Source of the DNA: Gemmatimonadota bacterium
Lineage (GTDB): Bacteria > GCA-2686955
DNA length: 37,878 nt
Reading direction: 5' to 3'
Assembly: GCA_002686955.1 (NCBI GenBank)
Contig: NYZA01000133.1
Location: forward strand, 1 to 37,878
Under the pieces are notes generated by a model. That model was not told the origin of the DNA. It ran no database searches and saw only the letters and a program-made list of their open reading frames with translations. The translations under genes and the position numbers were made by a program. Numbering within the stretch: the first letter of the stretch is position 1; the number at the start of each line of letters is the position of its first letter. Below are positions 29,091-36,749 of this stretch, piece by piece.

Positions 29091-29384
29091 CGGTGTGCTC
29101 CGGTCTAGGGGGCTGGCGAGTTATCCACCACTCTTGGTAGTTGTAGTGTGATTAGTATCTAAGAAAGCAGTACTAGATGTACTGGGGATGTTTTGGAAAA
29201 GGGGTCATAGAAAAGGAGAAGGGATGTGGGAGAGAATGGGTTGGGAGGGAGAGAGCAGCTTCATTTGGGAGTGGATTTGATGTGGAGAGAGTCTGCATAG
29301 GAGTGGGGGTTGTCCACAAGGAGGAAATGAGTCCACAAGTATTAGAGAGTTATCCACAGGGGTTTCCCCTAGAGATAGGCGGGG
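29091..29384 (+). other. dnaA-dnaN intergenic region with DnaA boxes (downstream half of the origin)
   Basis: This 294-bp gap has no gene. On the plus strand it holds TTATCCACC (29121-29129), a relaxed TTGTCCACA (about 29310-29318), AGTCCACAA near 29330, and a perfect TTATCCACA (29350-29358). A hairpin with CAGTAC and GTACTG arms is at 29168-29184. Just after the first box are TAG-type trinucleotides (TAG at 29138, 29144, 29153), resembling DnaA-trio elements. A run from about 29161 is purine-rich and relatively A-rich. These suggest a functional origin part, by analogy with the B. subtilis incC/DUE region. Confidence 0.6.
29350..29358 (+). promoter_or_regulatory. DnaA box, perfect
   Basis: The sequence is TTATCCACA, identical to the strong E. 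coli consensus. It lies in the gap downstream of dnaA, about 27 bp from the dnaA stop codon. Confidence 0.85.
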
Positions 29385-30779
29385 TCAAGTTGGGTCGAGT
29401 GAGTTGCGGAGCTTTCGGACCGTGGCGCCGAGCTCGTGATCGGTTTCTATCAGGGAACGGATCTTATCGAAGGAATGAAGAACGGTGGTATGGTCGCGAC
29501 CGCCGAACTGGCGACCGAGGTCGATCAAAGAGGCGGAGGTTAGCTCACGGGCAAGGTACATGGCGACTTGGCGGGGTAGAGCGATCGCCTTGGTCCGCTT
29601 CGGGCTGAGCATATCGTTTAGGGAGAGGGAGAACTCCTGGGCGACTTTTTTCTGAATCTCAGAGACAGTCAATGGGCGCGACTGCCGGATGAGGTTGTCA
29701 CGCAAGACATGCTGGGCAAGAGCGAGGGTGATCTCTTCACTGGTGATGGAAGCGTAGGCCAGCAATCGAATGAGAGAGCCTTCGAGCTCTCGGATATTCG
29801 ACTTAATGTGCCGGGCAATATATTCTGTGACTTCCGGGTCGACATCAATTCCGTCCGCAAGGGCCTTTTTTCGGAGAATGGCGATGCGGGTTTCGAGATC
29901 TGGAACCTGAATGTCGGTGACAAGACCCCACTCGAAGCGCGAAATAAGGCGCTCCTCAAGGGTGTGAAGTTCTTTCGGAGGGCGGTCGCTGGTGAGTACG
30001 ATCTGCTTGTGAGAGCCGTACAAGGTATTGAATGTGTGGAAAAACTCCTCTTGGGTTGCTTCTTTCCCCTCGAGGAAGTGGACATCGTCTATCAGGAGAA
30101 TATCCATGCCGCGATACTTGCGGCGGAATGCGATGCGATCGTTTTCTTGGATGGAAGAGATCATCTCGTTCATGAAAGTCTCGGCGGATACATAGAAAAC
30201 CTGGAAGTCGGGTCGAGAGCGAAGAAGATGGTTGCCGACGGCCTGCATGATGTGGGTCTTGCCGAGGCCGCTTCCGCCGTAAATGAAGAGTGGGTTGTAG
30301 GTTTGGGCCGGGGATTCTGCGACGGCGCGGGCGGCGGCTTGTGCGAACTGGTTGGCGCGGCCAACGATAAACTGCTCGAAAGTGTAGCGGGGATTCAGTG
30401 CGGTTGCTGTTGCGGGGCGTTTTTCGGGTTGCGTAGCAGGGGGGGAGGGCGTCTGTGAAGGTAGCTGCGGATCGGTGGGACGCTCGGCTGGAAGGCGGTC
30501 GTCTACCTGTAGTTCGATGTGGTGATGGAGACCGGTGAGGGCGCGCAAGGTGGCATTTAGGGTCTTGAGGTAGTTCTCCTCGATCCACTCGCGAAAAAAG
30601 CGTGAGGGGACCGTAAGATGCAGTACGTCGTCGTCGATAGAGGAGGGGCGGATCGGTTCCAGCCAGGTGCGGAAGGCATGCGCCGGCAGCTGGGGCTGCA
30701 GAGTATCGATGATCTCTGTCCATAGAGTGTTGGCGGCAGGTGCCTGGGAGGGCATGGGGCTGTGGTCCGGCGTCAGCAT
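29385..30779 (-). CDS. dnaA: Chromosomal replication initiator DnaA
   Basis: The 464-residue protein has domain I (1-90), a Pro/Thr-rich linker (about 100-127), the AAA+ domain and the C-terminal DNA-binding domain. Visible motifs are [12 protein letters not shown] (Walker A 168-175), [34 protein letters not shown], and the DnaA signature [12 protein letters not shown] in domain IV. Walker A has Ser where Val is common. DnaA unwinds the origin by binding its boxes, which flank this gene. A ribosome site GGAGAG lies 9 bp before the ATG. The gene points leftward, away from the three boxes upstream. Confidence 0.98.
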   Translation of the reverse strand: MLTPDHSPMPSQAPAANTLWTEIIDTLQPQLPAHAFRTWLEPIRPSSIDDDVLHLTVPSRFFREWIEENYLKTLNATLRALTGLHHHIELQVDDRLPAERPTDPQLPSQTPSPPATQPEKRPATATALNPRYTFEQFIVGRANQFAQAAARAVAESPAQTYNPLFIYGGSGLGKTHIMQAVGNHLLRSRPDFQVFYVSAETFMNEMISSIQENDRIAFRRKYRGMDILLIDDVHFLEGKEATQEEFFHTFNTLYGSHKQIVLTSDRPPKELHTLEERLISRFEWGLVTDIQVPDLETRIAILRKKALADGIDVDPEVTEYIARHIKSNIRELEGSLIRLLAYASITSEEITLALAQHVLRDNLIRQSRPLTVSEIQKKVAQEFSLSLNDMLSPKRTKAIALPRQVAMYLARELTSASLIDLGRQFGGRDHTTVLHSFDKIRSLIETDHELGATVRKLRNSLDPT

Positions 30780-30900
30780 TTGGTGGTCTCTCCGGTGTTT
30801 GCGGTGACGAGGTCTGGACGCATCGAAAAGACGAAATCAAGGGACGGGTGTGTTTGGATGGTGGAGAACACAACAGGTGGAAAGAAAAGGAGTTAGATGG

Positions 30901-30932
30901 TTATCCGCAGGGTTGTCCACAAGTTATCCACC
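30901..30932 (+). promoter_or_regulatory. Cluster of three DnaA boxes upstream of dnaA
   Basis: Three boxes in the same direction: TTATCCGCA (30901-30909), TTGTCCACA (30913-30921) and TTATCCACC (30924-30932). Start-to-start spacings are 12 and 11 bp, about one helical turn, as expected for cooperative DnaA filaments. Each differs from the consensus at one base. Confidence 0.85.
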
Positions 30933-31132
30933 GGTGAGATGGACGGGTTCTGGAAGGACAGGGAAGTTAGGGGGGATGTGAAGGAGGTGTCAAGAGAGGA
31001 TGCTGCGGGAATCGCGCGCGGGGCGAGGAAGCCTGAATGCGGGGTCCAGCGGAGTCAGGAGTAGGGACAGGGACGGAACGCGGGTGGGAAGATGGGGACT
31101 GAGAAAAGTAGAGAAGAGGTTGTCGATGCAGC

Positions 31133-31162
31133 TTGACATAAGGCCGGGTGAGAAAAGAGAAT
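31133..31162 (+). promoter_or_regulatory. Possible sigma-70-type promoter for rpmH
   Basis: A perfect TTGACA (31133-31138) is followed 18 bp later by GAGAAT, a partial match to TATAAT. The distance to the rpmH ATG is about 60 bp. A second AT-rich hexamer CATAAT is at 31181-31186, but it lacks a well-spaced -35. The -35 box is good and the -10 weak. Confidence 0.45.
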
Positions 31163-31224
31163 GCTTGGCTGCGAAAGAGGCATAATAGGGATCGGACAAG
31201 CGAAACAGCTCGAGAGGAACACCG

Positions 31225-31359
31225 ATGAAGCGGACCTTCCAACCCAGCAACCGGAAGCGGAAGAACAAGCATGGGTTCCGCAGTCGCTCGTCATCCGTGG
31301 GTGGCCGGCGGGTGCTGGCTGCGCGCCGTCGGAAAGGGCGAAAGCGTCTGGCTGCTTAG
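31225..31359 (+). CDS. rpmH: 50S ribosomal protein L34
   Basis: The 44-residue protein begins [19 protein letters not shown], the L34 signature, and ends in a basic [10 protein letters not shown]. Usual relatives read '[27 protein letters not shown]', here [29 protein letters not shown]. An AGAGGA site lies just upstream. Its position at the origin between dnaA and rnpA is the normal one in bacteria. Confidence 0.97.
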   Translation: MKRTFQPSNRKRKNKHGFRSRSSSVGGRRVLAARRRKGRKRLAA

Positions 31360-31390
31360 GTAAGGTCGGCGTGAGCGGCAGCGGTTCGAC

Positions 31391-31744
31391 GTGCGATTCG
31401 GAGCAGAGAGCCGACTGAGGCAGAGAAGCGATTTCGCAGGCGTAATGCGGCGCGGGCTGCGAGAGCGCCGAGGGGGCTTGCAGGCAATTTGGGCCAGGAC
31501 TGTCGGGCGGAGTCGGGTCGGTTTGATCGTAGCGCGGGGGCCGTGCCTATCTGTGGAGCGAAACAGGGTTCGAAGGGTGCTTCGTGAAGCTTTTCGTGGA
31601 GCGATCGTCAAAGGGTCGCTGCCGTGCGAGGGAGTGGATGTGATACTGCGGATTTCTACAGCGGAGGGGATCGGTTTTGGGCGGGAGATGGGCGATTTTG
31701 CGGAGGATATTCTGGTCTCGGTGGGAAGGAAACTGAGAGGATGA
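31391..31744 (+). CDS. rnpA: Ribonuclease P protein component
   Basis: The 117-residue RnpA binds the catalytic RNase P RNA and helps process the 5' ends of tRNAs. Visible are RLRQRSDFAGVMRRG in the N-terminal part and the RNR motif RNRVRRVLREAFR, the most conserved RnpA segment. The start is GTG with a weak ribosome site. It follows rpmH by 31 bp and overlaps yidD by ATGA, so it is probably in the same transcript. Confidence 0.95.
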   Translation: MRFGAESRLRQRSDFAGVMRRGLRERRGGLQAIWARTVGRSRVGLIVARGPCLSVERNRVRRVLREAFRGAIVKGSLPCEGVDVILRISTAEGIGFGREMGDFAEDILVSVGRKLRG

Positions 31745-31989
31745 GGTGGGCGTTGTTGTGGTCGGTGAAGCTTTATCGCGGGTGTGTGGGTCCATATCTG
31801 CTCCGATCATGCCGTTTCGAGCCCAGCTGTTCGGCTTACGCCGTGCTGGCCTTGGAGCAGAAAGGGGTGTTTAGCGCGATTCGACTGATCGCTTGGCGGC
31901 TGGCACGGTGTCAGCCCTGGGGGGGTAGTGGATTCGATCCGGTGCCTATGGCGGCGGTGGCGGAGGAGGAGAAGGTGGGGCGGGAATGA
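31741..31989 (+). CDS. yidD: Membrane protein insertion efficiency factor YidD
   Basis: An 82-residue protein with the YidD pattern: an amphipathic start (ALLWSVKLYRGCVGPYL), then SCRFEPSCSAYAVLALEQKGV and RLARCQPWGGSGFDPVP. These match the Cys-rich family signature 'CRFxPTCSxY ... CxPWxxGGxDPVP'. YidD aids membrane insertion by YidC. The 3' tail is short. It overlaps rnpA and yidC by 4 bp each. Confidence 0.95.
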   Translation: MRWALLWSVKLYRGCVGPYLLRSCRFEPSCSAYAVLALEQKGVFSAIRLIAWRLARCQPWGGSGFDPVPMAAVAEEEKVGRE

Positions 31990-33620
31990 ATGAGACACGG
32001 TCTGCGTGGGCGCTGTTTTTCGCGATAGCGGTGTTTTATGTGTTTTGGATTGCGGTCGAGCCGCAGGCGCCTATTCCTGAGGGCCCACCTGTACGGGAAT
32101 CGGCGCAGGTCGGGGAGGAGTCGGTCAGAGCGATAGAGCGCGTAGAGGTTGACGCGGCGGAAGAGGCGACGATCGAGATGCCCAGCCGAAGGGTGGTGGT
32201 TCGGGGAGAACGGCTCGAAGTGGTGCTGGATACGCGCGGCGCGGCGATAGTGGGTGCTCGGATTCTGGACCACGTCTATGGGCGCGGTCATATGCTGGAG
32301 GGCTCCGCGGTGGCACTGTTCGATGGCTCGGAAGGGGGAGAGCAAGGGGGGGTATACCTTGTGGATCGGGTGGGAGGCCTGTTGGATTTGTCCCAACGGG
32401 TTTTCGAATGCACGGCGGGGGACGAGGTCGATCTGCGGGGTAGAGATGGTGTGGAATTAGTGTTTGCGCTGGAACTCGAGGATGGAACGAGCGCAAGGCG
32501 GACCTACACGTTTTCATCGGCATTGCACAGCTTCGAGAGCCGGCTGGATTTCGCGGGACCCACTAGGGTTGGGTCTTATGAGAGCAGGTGGGGAATCCCT
32601 CTCGAGTTGACCGAGAGCCACGTCAAGATGGATAAGGAGCACTTCAAGGGACTCCTGATGGAGGATGCGAGTCTCGATGATGTCAAGCTGAAAGACGTCG
32701 AGTGGGGAGAGACGATAGCGAGCAGCGAGTCGGTGGACTGGGTCGGTGCCCGGACGAGGTATTTCATGGTGGCGATGATCCCGGCTGAGCGCGCGGGGGT
32801 CGGTGCGGAGATTGCGGGGATTGGGCCGGCGGGGGAACCGGAAGGCTTCGAGTTGGCGCTGACGCGAAAGCAGGTCGGGGCCGCGAGCTTCTCGGATCGT
32901 CAGAGTTTCTATGTCGGGCCGCTCGATTACGACGAACTGCGGGGATTGGGGAGAGATCTTGACCGCGCGGTCGATTTCGGAGGGAGTTTCCTGAGGCCGA
33001 TCAGCAAGGTGATTTTCGGTGCGATGGTGGTCATTCGCAAAGTGATCCCCTCCTACGGGCTGGTCATCATCGTGGTGTCGCTGTTGGTGAAGGGGATTTT
33101 CTGGCCGCTGACGCACAAGTCGTTCGAGTCGTCGGCGAAGATGAGGGCGCTCTCACCCAAGATCAAGCAATTGCAGGAGAAGTACAAGAGCAACCCGCAG
33201 AAGCAGCAGCAGGAGACGATGAAGCTCTACCGAGAGCACGGCGTGAATCCGCTGGGAGGGTGCCTGCCGATGATCGTGCAGATGCCGGTTCTCTACGCCC
33301 TGTTCATTGTGTTTAGGAGCACGATTGCTTTTCGTGGCGAGCCATTCTTAGGGTATATCCCTGATCTTTCGGCACCCGATCCATACTGGATTCTGCCCCT
33401 GTTGATGGGGGTGAGCATGTTGATTCAGCAGAAGGTAATGGCACAGATGATGACCGATCCGCGACAGAAGATGATGGGATACATGATGCCCGTGATCTTC
33501 ACGGCACTATTCCTCAACATGCCGAGCGGATTGGTGCTGTACTGGACGGTGAGCAATTTGGCTTCGATTCTGCAACAGATTCTGATCAATAGACGGAGCG
33601 TTGAAGGCGCATCGATATAG
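31986..33620 (+). CDS. yidC: Membrane protein insertase YidC
   Basis: The 544-residue protein has one N-terminal membrane helix (about 8-23), a large periplasmic beta-sandwich (about 60-320), and the conserved five-helix core. The core is seen in YGLVIIVVSLLVKGIFWPLT, the cytoplasmic hairpin with MRALSPKIKQLQEKYKSNPQK, and GGCLPMIVQMPVLYALFIVF. The periplasmic domain is typical of Gram-negative YidC and absent from Gram-positive SpoIIIJ, which supports a diderm host. It acts with SecYEG or alone in inserting inner-membrane proteins. The start is in the ATGA overlap with yidD. Confidence 0.97.
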   Translation: MNETRSAWALFFAIAVFYVFWIAVEPQAPIPEGPPVRESAQVGEESVRAIERVEVDAAEEATIEMPSRRVVVRGERLEVVLDTRGAAIVGARILDHVYGRGHMLEGSAVALFDGSEGGEQGGVYLVDRVGGLLDLSQRVFECTAGDEVDLRGRDGVELVFALELEDGTSARRTYTFSSALHSFESRLDFAGPTRVGSYESRWGIPLELTESHVKMDKEHFKGLLMEDASLDDVKLKDVEWGETIASSESVDWVGARTRYFMVAMIPAERAGVGAEIAGIGPAGEPEGFELALTRKQVGAASFSDRQSFYVGPLDYDELRGLGRDLDRAVDFGGSFLRPISKVIFGAMVVIRKVIPSYGLVIIVVSLLVKGIFWPLTHKSFESSAKMRALSPKIKQLQEKYKSNPQKQQQETMKLYREHGVNPLGGCLPMIVQMPVLYALFIVFRSTIAFRGEPFLGYIPDLSAPDPYWILPLLMGVSMLIQQKVMAQMMTDPRQKMMGYMMPVIFTALFLNMPSGLVLYWTVSNLASILQQILINRRSVEGASI

Positions 33621-33706
33621 CCACTGGTTGTGCGGGACGACCGAGTCGGGACAAAGGCTAGGCTCGGTTCGCGCTGCGCGGCCGGGCGAGGAAAGGAGAG
33701 AAGGCA

Positions 33707-34165
33707 GTGAAGGAATTCGATTACATCAGTGGACCGGGCGACGTGCTCGATTTCGTGCTAGAGCTAATGGATGCAGATGGAAATGTGAGCGAGGTGAAGG
33801 AGAAGGAGCAGCTGAGGGTCGAGGTAGAGTCGGAGTCGGACGAAGAACGACTGATCGGCCATCGATTCGAGACGCTGGAGTCACTACAGTACCTTCTAGG
33901 TGTGATGCAGGCCGTGGCCGGAGAAGAAGGACAGGTCTATCTCGATGTGAACAAGCGCAGGGAAGAGCGAGACAGCAAGGTAAAGGAGACTGGGCTCGAT
34001 CTTGTGGATGAGGCGCTGGACTATGGAGAGGCGGCTCGTTCGAAGATGTTGCTACCCTCTGAGCGGAGAGTGATTCACAGATTGGCGGAGGTGGAAGGGG
34101 GAGTGAGGACCTACTCGGTCGGGGATGGCCTGCGAAAGGTCGTTGTGATCGAGCCGCTGGAGTAG
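33707..34165 (+). CDS. khpB: KhpB/Jag-like RNA-binding protein, short form with degenerate KH loop
   Basis: The 152-residue protein has a KH-II-like domain followed by an R3H-like domain. The former shows LIGHRFETLESLQYLLGVM, which aligns with family 'LIGKRGxTLDALQYLxN'; the latter shows SERRVIHRLAEVEGGVRTYSVGDGLRKVVVI with the Arg-xxx-His pair. The GxxG loop reads GHRF (51-54), lacking the second Gly. The N-terminal Jag_N domain of many relatives is missing. KhpB binds RNA and influences cell elongation. The start is GTG with a strong AAAGGAGAG site. It follows yidC by 86 bp, as usual. Confidence 0.82.
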   Translation: MKEFDYISGPGDVLDFVLELMDADGNVSEVKEKEQLRVEVESESDEERLIGHRFETLESLQYLLGVMQAVAGEEGQVYLDVNKRREERDSKVKETGLDLVDEALDYGEAARSKMLLPSERRVIHRLAEVEGGVRTYSVGDGLRKVVVIEPLE

Positions 34166-34166
34166 C

Positions 34167-34182
34167 TGTTCCACGTGGAACA
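34167..34182. promoter_or_regulatory. parS: parS centromere site
   Basis: TGTTCCACGTGGAACA is a perfect 16-bp palindrome. It matches the bacterial parS consensus TGTTTCACGTGAAACA with a symmetrical T/A-to-C/G change on each arm. Such a variant is common among Gram-negatives. It lies 1 bp after the khpB stop and 343 bp before parA, so ParB loaded here would spread over the origin region. Confidence 0.95.
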
Positions 34183-34487
34183 AGCAAGTCTGCATCGCTT
34201 GGCTCGCCCCCGGACCGCCGCGCGGAGCTCCCCGGTCTCAGCGCCTAGATCTCGATACAGCGCAGAGCGTGGGCCCCGCAAACCTAGCTTCATCGCGAAC
34301 CTCGGTCAGGTCCATCAACTCCTCCATGAAATGGAGCCCATCGGCTCGATCGACGGACCCTGCCTGATAGAAACCAACCGATAAGCCCACGCGTTCGTGA
34401 CTGCGGCCTTGCGCCTGATGCCATTCCCTCTCTATGCTCCCCCGTCGTGGGCTAGTCTAACTGGCTGGCATGAAAGAAACTCACAAG

Positions 34488-34507
34488 TTATCCACAGGTT
34501 ATCCACA
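34488..34507 (+). promoter_or_regulatory. Two tandem perfect DnaA boxes upstream of parA
   Basis: TTATCCACA occurs at 34488-34496 and again at 34499-34507, head to tail, separated by GG (11-bp period). They lie 18 bp before the parA start, where DnaA binding could control parAB transcription or form part of the origin. Confidence 0.9.
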
Positions 34508-34525
34508 GAAGGATCCCGTTAGCCG

Positions 34526-35314
34526 ATGGGGAGAGTAATCGCGATTTCGAACCAAAAGGGCGGCGTCGGCAAGACCACGACCGCCGTCAATCTCTCCGCC
34601 TGCCTCGCCGCGGCCGAGAAACGAACACTGCTCGTCGACCTTGATCCGCAAGCCAATGCCAGCAGCGGCCTCGGGCGAAAGCTGGACAATTCAGACCAGT
34701 CGATCTACAGCGTTCTGATCGGCACGAGAGCGCTGGAAGACATCGCGGTTCCGACCGCGGTCCCCTTCCTAGACCTCGCGCCCTCCCACATCGATCTGAT
34801 CGGTGCCGAAATCGAGTTGATCAACGCGATTGCCAGAGAAAACAAGCTCCAAGCCGCCCTTGAGCCCTTCACCGAGAACTACGAGTACGTGGTCGTCGAC
34901 TGCCCGCCCTCGCTCGGGCTCCTGACTCTCAATGCATTGACAGGCGCCGACTCCATTCTCATCCCTATCCAGTGCGAGTACTACGCACTCGAAGGACTCG
35001 GGCAGCTCCTCAATACGGTTCGATTGGTTCAGCGCCACCTCAATCCCGAGCTCGTGATCGAAGGCGTACTGCTGACCATGTACGACGCCAGGCTCAACCT
35101 TTCGCGGCAAGTCGAGCAGGAAGCCAGGGACTACTTCGATACCAAGGTGTACAGAGTCGCGATTCCGAGGAACGTTCGCCTGAGCGAAGCGCCAGGATTC
35201 GGTAAACCCGTGATTCTATACGATATACTGTCCAGGGGCGCGCACAGCTACCTGGAGCTTGCCCAAGAAGTGATCTCCGCGGAACATCCCCCGACGAAAG
35301 CGAGTACACCATGA
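34526..35314 (+). CDS. parA: Chromosome partitioning ATPase ParA
   Basis: The 262-residue protein has the deviant Walker A motif KGGVGKTT (11-18) in ISNQKGGVGKTTTAVNLSACLA, the Walker B-type VVVDCPPSLGLLTLNAL and the LVDLDPQANASS region. This is the short chromosomal ParA/Soj form without an N-terminal HTH. It works with ParB on parS to move origins apart. Its stop overlaps parB by ATGA. Base composition of the coding strand is C-rich, unlike the G-rich genes just left of it. Confidence 0.97.
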   Translation: MGRVIAISNQKGGVGKTTTAVNLSACLAAAEKRTLLVDLDPQANASSGLGRKLDNSDQSIYSVLIGTRALEDIAVPTAVPFLDLAPSHIDLIGAEIELINAIARENKLQAALEPFTENYEYVVVDCPPSLGLLTLNALTGADSILIPIQCEYYALEGLGQLLNTVRLVQRHLNPELVIEGVLLTMYDARLNLSRQVEQEARDYFDTKVYRVAIPRNVRLSEAPGFGKPVILYDILSRGAHSYLELAQEVISAEHPPTKASTP

Positions 35315-36162
35315 CCACCAGAAAGGTCCTCGGTCGCGGGCTGAGCGCTCTGATCCCTCCCGAGGGGCCGGAAAACGATACCGACGCTCTCGTTCACCTT
35401 CCGGTCGGGCGAATCGTCCCTAATCCCTTCCAGCCAAGAGTCGAGTTCGAACAAGAGGCCATCGACGAGCTCGCCGCATCGATTCGAGAGAAGGGCGTGA
35501 TTCAGCCGATCCTGGTTCGACCGGCCGGTGATGTCCACCAATTGGTCGCTGGCGAGCGTCGGCTTCGCGCCGCCCGCCAGGCGGGTCTGACCCAGGTGCC
35601 CTGCGTCGTCAAAGAGCTCTCCGATCTGGAATCGCTCGAGCTCGCCCTGATCGAGAACATCCAGAGACGGGATCTGACCGCGATCGAGCGCGCCAGGGCG
35701 TATCGACAGCTCATGGAGCGGTTCGATTACACCCAGTCGGACCTCGCCCGCCATCTCGGCAAGAACCGGGCGAGCGTAGCGAATACGCTGCGACTGCTGG
35801 CACTTCCGGATCGCGTACAGGAAATGGTTCACGGCGGCCAACTCAGCCCCGGTCATGCAAAGGCCATCCTTGCGCTTCCCGCGGGCACCGACGTCGAAGG
35901 GGTCGCGACCCGGGCCGCTTCGATGGACTGGTCGGTCCGCGAGCTCGAGCGGATGGGGCGCAAACCGCGCAAGAAGAAGAGCAACGTCGACGCGCGCGAC
36001 GCAAACGTGCAGGTCATCGAAAACCGCCTCCAACAGGTGCTCGGCACCCGCGTCCGGTTCCATTATCGAAAAGGGCGGGGCAGAATCGAAGTGGAGTTCT
36101 TCTCCGAGGATGATCTTCATAGAGTGCTCGAATTGCTGGGGGTAACGAGCGAATGCAGCTGA
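35311..36162 (+). CDS. parB: ParB chromosome partitioning protein
   Basis: The 283-residue protein has the N-terminal CTPase fold (VGRIVPNPFQPR, GERRLRAARQAG, ENIQRRDLTAIERA). The HTH (YTQSDLARHLGKNRASVANTLRLL) binds parS. A C-terminal dimerisation part (VQVIENRLQQVLGTRVRFHYRKGRGRIEVEFFS) completes it. The GERR and ENxQR motifs needed for CTP binding are intact. The start overlaps parA by ATGA and the end overlaps the next gene by 10 bp, so all three share one transcript. Confidence 0.97.
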   Translation: MTTRKVLGRGLSALIPPEGPENDTDALVHLPVGRIVPNPFQPRVEFEQEAIDELAASIREKGVIQPILVRPAGDVHQLVAGERRLRAARQAGLTQVPCVVKELSDLESLELALIENIQRRDLTAIERARAYRQLMERFDYTQSDLARHLGKNRASVANTLRLLALPDRVQEMVHGGQLSPGHAKAILALPAGTDVEGVATRAASMDWSVRELERMGRKPRKKKSNVDARDANVQVIENRLQQVLGTRVRFHYRKGRGRIEVEFFSEDDLHRVLELLGVTSECS

Positions 36163-36716
36163 ACAAGGCCACGGACGTCGGAGCGCGGCGCCCACAGAGG
36201 GGGGACGGAACGGGACGGCTCACTGTGCGCGACGTAGCCCGCCGAACCGGCCGCAGCCAGAAGACCGTGTATCGCTACATTCGCAGCGGCAAACTCAACG
36301 CCGAGTTGGTCACGACCCCCCACGGGCAGCTCTATCTCATCGATGAAAAGGATGTCGAACGCGCCGGCCTTCCTCTGGTTCAAACCACGCCCTCTTCCGA
36401 ACCATCCCCTTCTCTCGTGGATCCCGCCGGAAGTGTCGGCGACGGCGCCCTGGTCCGCTACCTTCAGAATGAGATCGCGGGGCTCAAGAGCGAGACTCGC
36501 CGGTTGCGCGGAGAGCTCGACAGAGCCCTCTACATCATCGGTGTCTACAGGGGCCGCTTGGAAGGGATCCAGCGCCGATTGAGCTCAGCCTGCCGCGGCA
36601 GAAGCAGGGCGGAACGAAACCTCTTGCAGGCCAGGAACGACGCCGACTTTTATCGATCACGTGCAACGAGCGATCGATCGACCGACTTCTGGACCTCTTG
36701 GATTCGCCGCCATTGA
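36153..36716 (+). CDS. MerR/excisionase-like HTH protein with coiled coil, linked to parAB
   Basis: This 187-residue protein starts 10 bp before the parB stop. Residues about 20-70 form a winged-helix of the excisionase/MerR type (LTVRDVARRTGRSQKTVYRYIRSGKL, then GQLYLIDEKDVERA). A Ser/Pro-rich linker follows, and residues about 98-168 form a heptad-like coiled coil (LVRYLQNEIAGLKSETRRLRGELDRALYIIGVYRGRLEGI). The tail is basic with aromatic residues (DFWTSWIRRH). I do not recognise a named family. The domain order resembles RacA of Bacillus, a chromosome anchor, but no sequence identity is claimed. Its place in the parAB transcript supports a role in origin handling. Confidence 0.75.
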   Translation: MQLNKATDVGARRPQRGDGTGRLTVRDVARRTGRSQKTVYRYIRSGKLNAELVTTPHGQLYLIDEKDVERAGLPLVQTTPSSEPSPSLVDPAGSVGDGALVRYLQNEIAGLKSETRRLRGELDRALYIIGVYRGRLEGIQRRLSSACRGRSRAERNLLQARNDADFYRSRATSDRSTDFWTSWIRRH

Positions 36717-36749
36717 CCCGAACTTTCATCTAGAAGACGTCCATCTCCC

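Larger units (their letters stand above)
30780..31224 (+). other. dnaA-rpmH divergent gap: upstream half of the origin, purine-rich
   Basis: This 445-bp gap separates the divergent dnaA and rpmH genes. It contains a cluster of three DnaA boxes at 30901-30932, a long purine-rich and strongly G-rich plus strand from about 30940 to 31110, and a TTGACA-type promoter before rpmH. No gene is seen. The rest has no clear direct repeats. With the downstream gap it forms a bipartite origin around dnaA. Confidence 0.7.
34166..34525. other. Gene-free gap between khpB and parA with parS and DnaA boxes
   Basis: This 360-bp gap is where mnmE, mnmG and rsmG commonly sit in other bacteria. No such gene is present. 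It holds a parS palindrome at its left end and two tandem DnaA boxes at its right end, just before parA. The middle (about 34200-34460) shows a short minus-strand open frame (34238-34390) that has no convincing start or family. Confidence 0.7.

Noticed and set aside
33612-33622. TCGATATAGCC at the end of yidC, also seen in the right-edge repeat
   Set aside because: Eleven shared bases fall across the yidC stop codon and no further similarity follows, so it is likely chance.
34000-34010. Reverse DnaA-like TGTGGATGA in khpB
   Set aside because: One mismatch, inside a coding region and isolated from the other boxes.
34175-34384. Plus-strand frame starting inside the parS palindrome
   Set aside because: Arginine- and serine-rich, no conserved pattern, and its start would lie within parS.
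34238-34390. Minus-strand open frame of about 50 codons in the khpB-parA gap
   Set aside because: Some stretches look protein-like (MEELMDLTEVRDEARFAG), but it has no start with a ribosome site, no family and weak third-position bias.
36653-36668. parS-like TCGATCACGTGCAACG
   Set aside because: Only 11 of 16 positions match the consensus and it is not palindromic; it lies in the coding region of the HTH gene.
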